Positions 43,271-51,795 of a stretch of DNA of 64,000 nucleotides are shown here, in pieces; the stretch's first letter is position 1; each line of letters starts with the position of its first letter. Position numbers and translations under genes: made by a program. A model generated the notes under the pieces. It saw only the letters and a program-made list of their open reading frames with translations, searched no databases and was not told the DNA's origin. The stretch covers positions 310,001 to 374,000 of the forward strand of contig NZ_SJJR01000003.1 of assembly GCF_004331455.1 (NCBI RefSeq). The letters are read 5' to 3'. Origin of the DNA: Micromonospora zingiberis. Its GTDB lineage: Bacteria > Actinomycetota > Actinomycetes > Mycobacteriales > Micromonosporaceae.

Positions 43271-44001
43271 GCCGTACCCTCGGCCCGGTACTCGGCGTGG
43301 CCGCGATCGAGGCGGTCGACGTCTCCCGGACGTACCAGCTCGACGGCGTTTCCGTACCGGCCCTGCGCGGTGTGACGCTGACCGTCGAGGCCGGCGACTA
43401 CGTGGCGTTGATCGGGCCGTCCGGGTCCGGCAAGTCCACCCTCATGCATCTGCTCGGCGGTCTCGACCGGCCGACCGGTGGCCGGCTGGTGATCGGTGGG
43501 CGGGAGGTGAGCGGGCTCTCCGCGCCCGAGTTGGCCCGCCTGCGTAACGAGACGATCGGCTTCGTCTTCCAGGCGTTCCACCTGCTGCCGCGTACCACGG
43601 CGGTGGACAACGTGGCGCTGCCCCTGGTGTACCGGGGGGTGGGCGCCCGCCAGCGGCGTGAGCGGGCCGCCGCGATGCTCGGGCGGGTCGGCCTGGGGCA
43701 CCGCCTGGACCACCGACCCAACCAGCTCTCCGGCGGTGAGCAGCAGCGGGTGGCGATCGCCCGGGCGCTGGTCACCGATCCGACCGTGCTGCTCGCCGAC
43801 GAGCCGACCGGCAACCTGGACAGCACCACCGGCGCCGCCGTGCTGGAACTGTTGGAGCGGCTCAACGCCGAGTCGGGAGTGGCGCTGGTGATGGTCACCC
43901 ACGACGGGGAGGTGGCGGCCCGGGCCCGCCGCCGGATCACGATGCGCGACGGCGTCGTCGTGGCCGACACCGCAACCGGGCCGGGCGGGGTCGGCTCGTG
44001 A
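43267..44001 (+). CDS. MacB-type ABC transporter ATP-binding protein
   Basis: This 244-residue ATPase has Walker [10 protein letters not shown] (50-58), the Q-loop in [10 protein letters not shown], signature [15 protein letters not shown], Walker [13 protein letters not shown] and the H-loop MVTHDGEVA. It is of the LolD/MacB subclass. GTG 43267 overlaps the adaptor stop by four bases. Confidence 0.9.
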   Translation: MSRTLGPVLGVAAIEAVDVSRTYQLDGVSVPALRGVTLTVEAGDYVALIGPSGSGKSTLMHLLGGLDRPTGGRLVIGGREVSGLSAPELARLRNETIGFVFQAFHLLPRTTAVDNVALPLVYRGVGARQRRERAAAMLGRVGLGHRLDHRPNQLSGGEQQRVAIARALVTDPTVLLADEPTGNLDSTTGAAVLELLERLNAESGVALVMVTHDGEVAARARRRITMRDGVVVADTATGPGGVGS

Positions 44002-45182
44002 GGCTGGCCGAGGCGTGGCGGGTGGCGGCGGACGCGTTGCGGGCCAACCGGATGCGCAGCCTGCTGACCATGCTCGGGGTGATCATCGGGGTCGCCTCGG
44101 TGGTGCTGCTGGTGGCGATCGGAACCGGCACCAAACAGACCGTCGAACAGCAGGTCGAAGGGCTCGGCTCGAACCTGCTGTTGGTCGTACCGGGGCGGCT
44201 GGACGTGGGGTCGGCCCCGGCGGTCTCTCCGCTGACCCTGCAGGACGTGGAGGCCGTCGGTCGGGTGGTCGGCGACCCGGCGCGGGTCGCCGTGACGGTC
44301 GCCTCGGGCGCGACCGTCCGGGCCGGCAACCGGCAGGACTTCACCACCGTGCAGGGGGTGCTGGAGACCACCCCGACGGTCTTCGCCCGGGAGTTGGCCC
44401 GGGGCCGTTACCTGACCCGCTCCGACGTGGACACCGGCCGCCGGGTCGCGGTGCTCGGTGACTCGGTCGCCCGGGTCCTCTTCCCCGACCGGGAGGCGGT
44501 CGGCCAGCAGATCAACGTCGCCGGGGTCCGGTTCCGGGTGATCGGGGTCTTCACCCCGCTCGGGCAGAGCCTCGGGGTCGACCGGGACGACGAGGTGCAC
44601 ATCCCGGTGACCGCGGCCCAGCGGCTGTACGGCACCCAGCGGGTGGACGCGATCGCGGTGAAGGCGCCGGACCGGGACCGGATCGACGACCTGGGCCAGC
44701 GGATCGTGGCCGAGCTGAACGGTCGGCACCCGGGCACCGAGTTCAGCGCCGTCACCCAGGAGCAGATCCTCGGCGTACTGGGCGACATCCTCGGCATCCT
44801 GACCGGCGTCCTGGCCGCCATCGCCGGCATCTCGCTGCTGGTCGGCGGGGTGGGCGTCTCCAACATCATGCTCGTCTCGGTACGCGAACGGACCAGGGAG
44901 ATCGGTCTGCGCAAGGCGGTCGGTGCCCGTCCTCGGGACATCGGCGTGCAGTTCCTGCTGGAGGCGGTGCTGCTCACCTCGATCGGCGGGCTGACCGGGA
45001 TGGCCCTCGGGGTGGGCGGAGCGCTGCTGGTGGCCGCTGTCTCACCCATCCCGGCGGCGGTGACCTGGTGGTCGCTGGCGCTGGCCTTCGGCGTATCGGC
45101 GGCGGTGGGGATCGTCTTCGGGGTGGTACCCGCCCAACGGGCCGGCCGGCTCGACCCGGTGGTCGCCCTGCGGGCCGAGTGA
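43998..45182 (+). CDS. MacB-type ABC transporter permease
   Basis: This 394-residue FtsX/MacB permease has one N-terminal membrane helix ([20 protein letters not shown], in part), a periplasmic-core-like outer domain (about 60-260) and three C-terminal membrane helices with [16 protein letters not shown]. With the preceding genes it forms a mechanotransmission exporter of peptides, antibiotics or lipoproteins. GTG 43998 overlaps the ATPase stop by four bases. Confidence 0.88.
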   Translation: MRLAEAWRVAADALRANRMRSLLTMLGVIIGVASVVLLVAIGTGTKQTVEQQVEGLGSNLLLVVPGRLDVGSAPAVSPLTLQDVEAVGRVVGDPARVAVTVASGATVRAGNRQDFTTVQGVLETTPTVFARELARGRYLTRSDVDTGRRVAVLGDSVARVLFPDREAVGQQINVAGVRFRVIGVFTPLGQSLGVDRDDEVHIPVTAAQRLYGTQRVDAIAVKAPDRDRIDDLGQRIVAELNGRHPGTEFSAVTQEQILGVLGDILGILTGVLAAIAGISLLVGGVGVSNIMLVSVRERTREIGLRKAVGARPRDIGVQFLLEAVLLTSIGGLTGMALGVGGALLVAAVSPIPAAVTWWSLALAFGVSAAVGIVFGVVPAQRAGRLDPVVALRAE

Positions 45183-45410
45183 GACCGCCGACGGCGTTGG
45201 CCGAAGACGATCATTGTGGGTGATTCGGGTACAGGCCACCCGACCAGGGGTTTTTCCCGGGCGACCCGGATCTGGATCGTGATCAGTTGCAGGAAGGGAT
45301 CGCGCCGGTCACAGCCGTCCCGCTACCGTACTGGTAACACGCGCGTCGCCGGCCGCGCGGGAGGACCCGTGGGGCGGCACGCGCCGGGCATGGGATGGGT
45401 CGGGTGAGCC

Positions 45411-45620
45411 ATGGCCGGGTCACCGTCCGACGGTCGGCTGTCGGATGTCAAGTTCCTGACCGTCGCTGAGGTGGCGACGGTCATGCGGGTGTCGAAGATG
45501 ACGGTCTACCGTCTCGTGCACAGCGGTGAGCTGGCCGCAGTGCGGGTCGGCAGGTCGTTCCGGGTGCCGGAGCACGCGGTGCACGAGTACCTTCGCGGTG
45601 CCTTCCAGGAGACCGCCTGA
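45411..45620 (+). CDS. small excisionase/BldC-type DNA-binding protein
   Basis: This 69-residue protein has a MerR-like winged HTH (LTVAEVATVMRVSKMTVYRLVHSGEL, in parts, then VRVGRSFRVPEHAVHEYL). Small proteins of this kind bind DNA cooperatively, as BldC does. It is located like Rv0500A, before bS22. The 228 bp upstream (45183-45410) contain no other gene I can recognise. Confidence 0.8.
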   Translation: MAGSPSDGRLSDVKFLTVAEVATVMRVSKMTVYRLVHSGELAAVRVGRSFRVPEHAVHEYLRGAFQETA

Positions 45621-45840
45621 CCCGCGCGTCAGGTCGGCCGGTAGGCCCGCGCAACGGGCATCGACCGGGGGCGCGTTGGTCCTGTTGACGCGGTCCCGCT
45701 AGGCTGGACTTCGATCGTGACCGCTGGTGCGCCCCGCCGCCCACCCCGCCGGTCCGGTCCTTGTCCGTAAGCGGTCGCCGACGTCACCGGTTCGTGGCGT
45801 CTTACCGGTCGCGCCGCACGTTGCATCGAAAGGCTTTCGT

Positions 45841-45942
45841 ATGGGCTCGGTGGTCAAGAAGCGCCGCAAGCGCATGGCTAAGAAGAAGCACCGCAAGCTG
45901 CTGCGCAAGACCCGCGTCCAGCGTCGCCGTCTCGGCAAGTGA
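45841..45942 (+). CDS. 30S ribosomal protein bS22
   Basis: This 33-residue, highly basic protein ([17 protein letters not shown] ... RRRLGK) is of the AURKAIP1/COX24 type, known as bS22 in mycobacterial ribosomes. Position between the small HTH gene and galE2 equals Rv0500B. ATG 45841 is preceded by gaaagg. Longer open frames across it are spurious. Confidence 0.92.
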   Translation: MGSVVKKRRKRMAKKKHRKLLRKTRVQRRRLGK

Positions 45943-46003
45943 CTGGTGCCGGGCGTGGCCCGGCATTCGTCGCTTGCCTAACTGTCGACCCTCGGAGGCT
46001 CAG

Positions 46004-46063
46004 GTGATCAGGCCGTGGCTGTCCCGGCTCGGTCCCAGACGTCGGGGTAGGTGCCAGACATGA
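46004..46063 (+). CDS. candidate 19-residue leader peptide of galE2
   Basis: GTG 46004 has ggaggctcag just upstream and opens a 19-codon frame (MIRPWLSRLGPRRRGRCQT). Its TGA (46061-46063) overlaps the galE2 ATG by four bases. It could couple translation of galE2. It has no known homologue and could be chance. Confidence 0.45.
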   Translation: MIRPWLSRLGPRRRGRCQT

Positions 46064-47133
46064 CCCCCGGTGGCTCGTCGAGCCCTCCGGGGGTTGTCGT
46101 CGTGACCGGGGTCAGCCGCTACCTCGGCGCCCACGTCGCCGCCCGGCTGGTCGCCGATCCTCGGATCGAGCGGGTCATCGGCATCGACCTGGCCGACCCG
46201 AGTCCTGATCTGGGTGGCCTGCTGGAACGGGTCGAGCGGATTCGGGTCGATGCCGGGTCGGTCGGCGGACTCCTCGCCGACCTCGACGTCGACACGGTGG
46301 TGCACCTGGCACTGGTCAGCGCGCCGGATGCCCAGCAGGGCGGCCGGGCGGCGATGAAGGAACAGAACGTCATCGGCACCATGCAACTGCTCGCCGCCTG
46401 CCAACGGGCACCTCGGCTGAGCAAGATCGTGGTCCGGTCCTCGACCGCGGCGTACGGCGCCTCGTTCCGCGATCCGGCCGTCTTCACCGAGGAGACCGAG
46501 CCGCGTGAGGTGCCGCGCGGCGGTTTCGGCCGGGACATCCTCGACATCGAGGGGTACGTCCGCGGGTTCCGACGGCGGCGGCCCGACGTCACCGCCACCG
46601 TGCTGCGCTTCGCCCCGTTCATTGGCTCGACCGCCGACACCACGCTGACCCGCTACCTGTCGCAGCCGGTGGTGCCCACGATTCTCGGCCGGGACGCCCG
46701 GTTGCAGTTCCTGCACTTCGACGACGCCCTTGAGGTGGTGCACCGCTCGGTCACCGAGGACCACCCGGGGACGTACAACGTCGCCGGGCCCGGGGTGCTC
46801 GCGTTGTCCCAGGCGATCCGCCGGGCCGGTCGGGTGGCCGTACCGGTGCTGGAGCCGGGCCTGTCCGGTGCGGTGGCGCTCGCCCGGACCATGGGCTTCG
46901 GTCGGTACGGACTCGACCAGGTCGACCTCTTCGTGCACGGCCGGGTGGTGGACACCACCCGCCTGGAGCGCGAGTACGGCTTCACTCCCCGCTCCACCGC
47001 CGCCGCCTTCGACGACTTCATCCGCGCCCATCAGGGTCGGGCCGTGGTGACCCGGGAACAACTCGCCGTCGCCGAGCAGCTCGTGCTCGACCGCATCCGG
47101 CAGGTGCGTGCGGCCGTCCGGGAGCAGCCGTGA
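46060..47133 (+). CDS. galE2: NAD-dependent epimerase/dehydratase family (GalE2-like)
   Basis: This 357-residue extended SDR has the nucleotide motif VVVTGVSRYLGAHVA, DLADPSPD, and VVRSSTAAYGAS. The expected Tyr-x3-Lys is missing: the aligned position reads GGFGRDILDIEGYV. This seems to be a feature of the GalE2 subfamily in actinobacteria, so classical epimerase activity is doubtful. It may be a structural or binding protein. ATG 46060 is used; GTG 46051 is an alternative. Confidence 0.75.
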   Translation: MTPGGSSSPPGVVVVTGVSRYLGAHVAARLVADPRIERVIGIDLADPSPDLGGLLERVERIRVDAGSVGGLLADLDVDTVVHLALVSAPDAQQGGRAAMKEQNVIGTMQLLAACQRAPRLSKIVVRSSTAAYGASFRDPAVFTEETEPREVPRGGFGRDILDIEGYVRGFRRRRPDVTATVLRFAPFIGSTADTTLTRYLSQPVVPTILGRDARLQFLHFDDALEVVHRSVTEDHPGTYNVAGPGVLALSQAIRRAGRVAVPVLEPGLSGAVALARTMGFGRYGLDQVDLFVHGRVVDTTRLEREYGFTPRSTAAAFDDFIRAHQGRAVVTREQLAVAEQLVLDRIRQVRAAVREQP

Positions 47134-48104
47134 GCGAGTCACAGTCGCGCCGCGACGAGGCGCGCCCGGAAGACCGGCAGGCGGTCCCGGAGGCCGACCC
47201 CGCCCGGCACAACGGGCACCACCCGACCGGGCCGTTGCCGCCGGCCGTGGCGGACCAACCGGGCGACGTGTGGGACCAGCGGATCGCGGGTGGGCTGGCG
47301 TTCCTCCGTCGCCGGCTGGCCGGCGACTACGAGGTGGACGAGTTCGGCTTCGACCCGGAGTTGACCGAGGCGGTGTTCCATCCGCCACTGCGACGGCTCT
47401 ACCGGGACTGGTTCCGTACCGAGGTCACCGGCCTGGAGAACGTGCCCGCCGACGGGGCGGGACTGGTGGTCGGCAACCACTCCGGCACGGTGGCCCTGGA
47501 TGCGCTGATCCTCTCCACCGCCCTGCACCACGAACACCCGGCCCACCGTTACCTGCGGCTGCTCGCCGCGGATCTGGTCTTCCGGATGCCGGTGATCTCC
47601 GAGCTTGCCCGCAAGACCGGGGGCACCGTGGCCTGCAACCCGGACGCCGAACGGCTGCTGCGCACCGGTGAGCTGGTGGGCGTGTTTCCGGAGGGCTTCA
47701 AGGGCATCGGCAAGTTGTACGCGGAGCGCTACAAGCTGCAACGCTTCGGCCGGGGCGGCTTCGTCTCGGCGGCGCTGCGTACCGGCACCCCGATCATTCC
47801 GGTCGCCATCGTCGGTGGCGAGGAGATCTATCCGATGCTCGCCGACCTCAAGCCGCTCGCCCGGCTACTCAAGCTGCCCTATTTCCCGGTGACGCCGACC
47901 TTTCCCTGGCTCGGCCCGCTGGGCATGGTGCCGCTGCCGAGCAAGTGGCTGATCGAGTTCTGCCCGCCGATTCCGACGGCCCACCTGGTCGACTCGGCGG
48001 ACGACCCGCTGGTCGTGTTCAACCTCGCGGACCAGGTGCGGGAGACCATCCAGCAGACCCTGCACGAACTGCTCGAACGGCGCCCGGACCCGTTCGGCCC
48101 CTAG
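47130..48104 (+). CDS. lysophospholipid acyltransferase family protein
   Basis: This 324-residue protein has a polar N-terminus (1-50) and a PlsC-like domain with the modified motif NHSGTVALDA (His-x6-Asp), a GTVACN segment, FPEGFKGIGK and PIIPVAIVGGEE. It is similar to Rv0502. It likely acylates a phospholipid precursor or glycerol backbone. GTG 47130 overlaps galE2 by four bases. Confidence 0.8.
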   Translation: MSESQSRRDEARPEDRQAVPEADPARHNGHHPTGPLPPAVADQPGDVWDQRIAGGLAFLRRRLAGDYEVDEFGFDPELTEAVFHPPLRRLYRDWFRTEVTGLENVPADGAGLVVGNHSGTVALDALILSTALHHEHPAHRYLRLLAADLVFRMPVISELARKTGGTVACNPDAERLLRTGELVGVFPEGFKGIGKLYAERYKLQRFGRGGFVSAALRTGTPIIPVAIVGGEEIYPMLADLKPLARLLKLPYFPVTPTFPWLGPLGMVPLPSKWLIEFCPPIPTAHLVDSADDPLVVFNLADQVRETIQQTLHELLERRPDPFGP

Positions 48105-48114
48105 GTTCTGTCTC

Positions 48115-48168
48115 GCGGATCTTGGTACGAAACCGCCCTCATGGGTGCCGTTTCGTACCAAGATCCGC
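48115..48168. terminator. 19-bp perfect palindrome at a convergent junction
   Basis: Arms 48115-48133 (gcggatcttggtacgaaac) and 48150-48168 pair perfectly with a 16-base loop, between the acyltransferase stop and the HAD phosphatase stop. Confidence 0.65.
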
Positions 48169-48173
48169 TCGGG

Positions 48174-49064
48174 TCAGCTTTCGCGAGGCAGGGTGCTGGC
48201 GGCGCGGCGCCGGCGCTGCAACGCCACGCCCGCGGTGACCGCTCCGGCCACCAGCCCCGCCGCGGCAGTGGACGGCAGAGCGATCTTGACCGCCCGGCGG
48301 CCGGTGCGGAAGTCGCGTACCTCCCAGCCGCGCCGCCGGGCCTGGCGCAGCAGGGTGCTGTCCGGGTTGACGGCCACCGCGCGACCCACCAGCGACAACA
48401 TCGGCAGGTCGTTGACGGAGTCGCTGTAGGCGGCGCACCGGCCCAGGTCCAGGCCCTCCACGGCGGCGAGCTGGGTGACCGCCTCGGCCTTGGCCGGCCC
48501 GTGCATCAGGTCGCCGACCAGCCGGCCGGTGTACGCCCCGTCGACGATCTCGGCGACGGTGCCGACCGCACCGGTCAGTTCGAGCCGCGCGGCGATCACC
48601 CGGCCGATCTCCACCGGGGCGGCACTGACCAGCCAGACCCGCTCACCGGCATCGAGGTGACGCTGCGCCAGCCGCCGGGTCCCCGCCCAGATCCGGGGCG
48701 CCATCAGCTCGTCGAAGATCTCCTCCGCGAGGCGCTCGACATCGTCCACCCGCCAACCCTCGATGAAGGCCAGCGCGGCCTCCTTCGCCTGGGACATGTC
48801 TCCGGCGTGCTCGCGGGCGAGCAGCCGGAAACGTAGCTGTTGCCAGGCGAACCGGGCCACGTCGCCGGTGGTGAAGTAGTTGCGCGCGGCGAGGCCACGG
48901 GCCAGCCAGTAGATGGACGCGCCCTGGAGCATCGTGTTGTCCACGTCGAAGAAGGCCGCGGCGCGTGGATCCGGCGCGACCGGGGGAGCCGGCTCGGTCT
49001 GGGCCCAACCTGCGGTGTGCCCGTGCACGTCGGTGCTGACGGTCACCTTCCGGCTGCGCGCCAC
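48174..49064 (-). CDS. HAD-IB family phosphatase (SerB1-like)
   Basis: This 296-residue HAD hydrolase has motif I FFDVDNTML, motif II VSAAPVEIG, a Lys in GPAKAEAV and motif III YSDSVNDLPML. A C-terminal membrane-like segment (AAAGLVAGAVTAGVAL) and a basic tail follow. Subfamily IB enzymes act on phosphoserine or lipid phosphates; the C-terminal anchor and the neighbouring acyltransferase favour a lipid or envelope substrate. The start is GTG 49064 with gaggggg upstream. Confidence 0.8.
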   Translation of the reverse strand: MARSRKVTVSTDVHGHTAGWAQTEPAPPVAPDPRAAAFFDVDNTMLQGASIYWLARGLAARNYFTTGDVARFAWQQLRFRLLAREHAGDMSQAKEAALAFIEGWRVDDVERLAEEIFDELMAPRIWAGTRRLAQRHLDAGERVWLVSAAPVEIGRVIAARLELTGAVGTVAEIVDGAYTGRLVGDLMHGPAKAEAVTQLAAVEGLDLGRCAAYSDSVNDLPMLSLVGRAVAVNPDSTLLRQARRRGWEVRDFRTGRRAVKIALPSTAAAGLVAGAVTAGVALQRRRRAASTLPRES

Positions 49065-49156
49065 CCACTCCCCCTCACGTCGTCCGATCTGCTGCCCTCC
49101 GCGAGGGTAGCCGGCGACCCGGCCTACCGGCCGGGCCGCGACGTGTTGTGCACTGC

Positions 49157-50008
49157 TCAGGGGCAGGTGGCGGGGATCGGCCCGAGGCCGTCGCTGGCCG
49201 AGCCGACCGGCTGGCCGCAGCCGATCGCCGCACGCAGCGCGTCGGCGCGCTCGGTCACCGACGCCAACAGCGCCAGCGACTGCGTGGTCCGTTCGCGGTC
49301 GGCGCGGGAGCCGTTGTCGGCCAGCGCGTCGAGAGCCCGGCGCTGCCGGATGAGGAAGGCGTCGACCGAGTCGAGCGCCGCCGCATCCGAACGCTGCGCC
49401 GCAGCCGCGGTCAGCAGGCGTACGCCCTGCTGGGTGTCGGCGTCCATGTCGTCCAGCACCGCGCCGTAGCCGGAGCGGTTGCCCCGCAGGGCGGACGCCT
49501 CGGTCAGGCGGGTACGGGCGAAGTCGAGGAAGAGCTGACCTCGACTGATCTCGGAACTGGCGAGGGCGAGCTGGGCCCGCTCGGTGCTGCGCTTCATCCC
49601 GTACAGCGCGTCGCCGGGAACGGCGTTCTCGCTGGCGGCCGAGATGCCGGAGACGGCGATGGCGCCGGCCGCGATCCCGACCAGGACGGCACCCCGGGCG
49701 CGGGCCCGGCGGGCGGTGACGGCCGGCAGCAGCGCACCCCGGTTGTTGTTGGCCTTCTCGGCCGGGGCCGGGGCGCCGATGCCATCGCGGGCGGCGGTGG
49801 CCAGCAGCATCGCCCGCAGGCCGGTCCGGAACTCCGGATCCACCTCGGGCTCGGGCGGGTTCGCGCCCAGTCGTCGGCCGAGCCCGACCAACGGCGTGAG
49901 CTGGTCGTCGACTCGAGAGCGGACGTGATGGCGTCGGCCACCGTTCGCTTCGTCGAGAAGCTGCGCGAAGCGCTCGGCGCGCCGACGGGAAAAGAGGGCG
50001 TTGTCCAC
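49157..50008 (-). CDS. rsbN: DUF5667-type membrane protein, probable anti-sigma factor RsbN
   Basis: This 283-residue protein has a cytoplasmic N-terminus of about 105 residues, one membrane segment (AVLVGIAAGAIAVSGIS, about 107-124) and an outer DUF5667 domain starting AVPGDALYGMKR. It lies directly after the BldN-like sigma gene, where Streptomyces has rsbN, a membrane anti-sigma factor of BldN. The start is GTG 50008 behind gaggagg. It contains no visible zinc-binding ZAS motif, which agrees with RsbN. Confidence 0.7.
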   Translation of the reverse strand: MDNALFSRRRAERFAQLLDEANGGRRHHVRSRVDDQLTPLVGLGRRLGANPPEPEVDPEFRTGLRAMLLATAARDGIGAPAPAEKANNNRGALLPAVTARRARARGAVLVGIAAGAIAVSGISAASENAVPGDALYGMKRSTERAQLALASSEISRGQLFLDFARTRLTEASALRGNRSGYGAVLDDMDADTQQGVRLLTAAAAQRSDAAALDSVDAFLIRQRRALDALADNGSRADRERTTQSLALLASVTERADALRAAIGCGQPVGSASDGLGPIPATCP

Positions 50009-50153
50009 CGCGGCACCTCCTCTCGCTGGGCGCGGCCGGTCGGCCGCGGTCACCGCCAGCGACCGATGACCGCGTGACACCACGGCGGACGTCGTGAGCG
50101 CCGTTGCCCGTCATCCGTGACCCGGGTCTGGCCTGTCACCGGTCGCACCCGGA

Positions 50154-50182
50154 GAAACGCGCCGTGCCGGGCTCCGGTTACG
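50154..50182 (-). promoter_or_regulatory. candidate BldN-type promoter upstream of rsbN
   Basis: On the minus strand CGTAAC (50182-50177) is followed after 17 bases by CGTTTC (50159-50154). This is close to the BldN promoter consensus as I remember it from S. venezuelae (CGTAAC ... CGTTGA). It lies about 145 bp before the rsbN GTG, within the 260-bp gap between bldN and rsbN. Confidence 0.4.
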
Positions 50183-50268
50183 GGCCAGCAGGAGGCGAAA
50201 TCACCCAAAGTGATCGCTGTGAGTCTGCCGCACGGGGGCGCAACCGTCGGTGCAGGCGTCCCGGGTGG

Positions 50269-51204
50269 CTACGGCTGGAAGCCGTCGGGAAGCAGCCGGG
50301 CCAGGGCACGCACCGCCCGATACTGGAGTGCCTTGATCGCGCCCTCGTTCTTGCCCATCGCCCGCGCCGTCTCGGCCACCGAGAAGCCCTGGAGGAAGCG
50401 GAGCACGATGCACTCCTGCTGCTCGGGGTTGAGTCGTTTGACGGCGGTCAGCAGTGCGACGTTGGTGATGTGTTCCACCACGGCCGCCTCCGGGCTGCCC
50501 TCCGGGCCGCGATCCTCGCGGTCGGCGTCGAGCACGTCGCCGGTGGTCACTTCGAGCCGGTAACGGCCCGACTTGAAGTGGTCCGCGACCAGGTTGCGTG
50601 CGATGGTGACCAGCCAGGCGCCAAGGTCACGGCCCTGCCAGGTGAAGCTGCCGATCCGCTTGAGCGCCCGCAGGAACGTGTCGGAGGTGAGGTCCTCGGC
50701 GAGTTGCCGGTTGCCGACCCGGAAGTAGACGAAGCGGAACACGGTGTCGACGTAGCGGTCGTAGATCAACCCGAACGCCTCGGCCTCGCCGGCCTGGGCG
50801 CGCTCGACCAGGGCCCACACCTCGGTGGCCGGGTCGGACGGGTCCGGGCGGCTCGGGTAGCCGGTGGAGGCGGAAACCGCCGGAATCACCGCCGTCTCGG
50901 CCGCTGGCAGGTCGGTGACGGGCGTGTCGCCGCTGCGTCGGGCCTGGGCCGGCATGGTCGGTCGGCTCGGGGTGACGACTCCGCTGCCGGTCGGCTTCGC
51001 GTTGCCGCCCGGCACCGATGGTCGAGGTGGTGGCTCGTTCTGGTGCGGTCGGTTACCCACCCGCCGCGCGGTGCCCTCGCCCCGGCCGGTCAGGTTTCCC
51101 GTCGCGTTCTGCTGGGCGTGCACGTCCCCGCGTTCGTTGACCGGGATCCGCGCCGCCGGACCGGTCAGGCCGGTTGGACGTGGTACGAAGCCGAAGGTGG
51201 TCAT
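50269..51204 (-). CDS. bldN: ECF sigma factor, BldN-like, with long N-terminal extension
   Basis: This 311-residue sigma factor has region 2 at about 139-212 (VERAQAGEAEAFGLIYDRYVDTVFR, GSFTWQGRDLGAWLVTIARN, in parts) and region 4 at about 245-306 (LNPEQQECIVLRFLQG, ETARAMGKNEGAIK). Both match Streptomyces BldN closely. The first 125 residues are disordered and Pro/Ser/Gly-rich, longer than the processed pro-sequence of BldN. ATG 51204 has ggagg seven bases upstream and overlaps a small upstream ORF. Confidence 0.85.
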   Translation of the reverse strand: MTTFGFVPRPTGLTGPAARIPVNERGDVHAQQNATGNLTGRGEGTARRVGNRPHQNEPPPRPSVPGGNAKPTGSGVVTPSRPTMPAQARRSGDTPVTDLPAAETAVIPAVSASTGYPSRPDPSDPATEVWALVERAQAGEAEAFGLIYDRYVDTVFRFVYFRVGNRQLAEDLTSDTFLRALKRIGSFTWQGRDLGAWLVTIARNLVADHFKSGRYRLEVTTGDVLDADREDRGPEGSPEAAVVEHITNVALLTAVKRLNPEQQECIVLRFLQGFSVAETARAMGKNEGAIKALQYRAVRALARLLPDGFQP

Positions 51205-51347
51205 CGGGCCCCCTCCGTTCCATCGCTGCCCGCGATGCCGGCGGTGGCCGGTCGATCGGTCAGGTCACCGCCGGGCAGGGCGGCTCCGGGGTGTGCCGAC
51301 TGGCGGCAGATCCCCTTGAGGTGCTGGTCCAATGCGCTGACGGGCAC
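51201..51347 (-). CDS. candidate 48-residue leader ORF translationally coupled to bldN
   Basis: GTG 51347 lies just after gaggaggccccc and opens 48 codons whose TGA (51203-51201) overlaps the bldN ATG by four bases. The peptide begins MPVSALDQHLKGICRQ and continues AHPGAALPGGDLTD. About 80% of its third codon positions are G or C, in line with coding sequence. I know no homologue. It might set bldN translation level or be a small regulator. Confidence 0.6.
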   Translation of the reverse strand: MPVSALDQHLKGICRQSAHPGAALPGGDLTDRPATAGIAGSDGTEGAR

Positions 51348-51795
51348 GGGGGCCTCCTCGGGCTGAGGGGTGTCGACTCACGGCAAATGGGGTGAGCCGA
51401 CCCGAGTGATGATAGGGCCAACGTCACCCGCGCGTGGCAAGTCCGTTACACAGGGCCGAAGTATTTACCGACGCGTCGCACCACTGCCGGACCGGTTGTC
51501 CGTCGAGTGTGGTTGACAATCGGACGTCCGCCTGATCTGCGGAGGATGTGCAGGTCAGATCGGTGGTGGAGGCCGCCGGCAGGGGCCGCCGTGGGCGTCG
51601 TCGTGGCCGGTGTTCGGGGCTGTCCGGCGGGCGTCGGCGGCCGACCGCGACGCACCCTCGGTGACGCCGGACCGGTTCCGTGAACGGGACTGTGCCGGTT
51701 CCGGTGGCGACGACGGCGCGCCGGCTTGGTGAGACCGTGCCGTGTGGGCCGCGAGGCGTGGCCAGCCGGGCCGGGCTGTGCCAAACTCAGCGTCC
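51348..51795. other. regulatory spacer between bldN leader and acyl-CoA ligase
   Basis: This 448-bp divergent spacer has no recognised gene. On the minus strand TATCAT (51414-51409) could be a -10 for bldN with TTGCCA (51440-51435) as a distant -35 (20-bp spacer, too long for a firm call). An AT-richer part at 51440-51530 is where promoters would be expected. Confidence 0.4.

Noticed and set aside
51409..51440. TTGCCA/TATCAT as a bldN promoter
   Set aside because: The 20-bp spacer is too long for a confident sigma-70-type promoter; kept only as a remark in the spacer entry.
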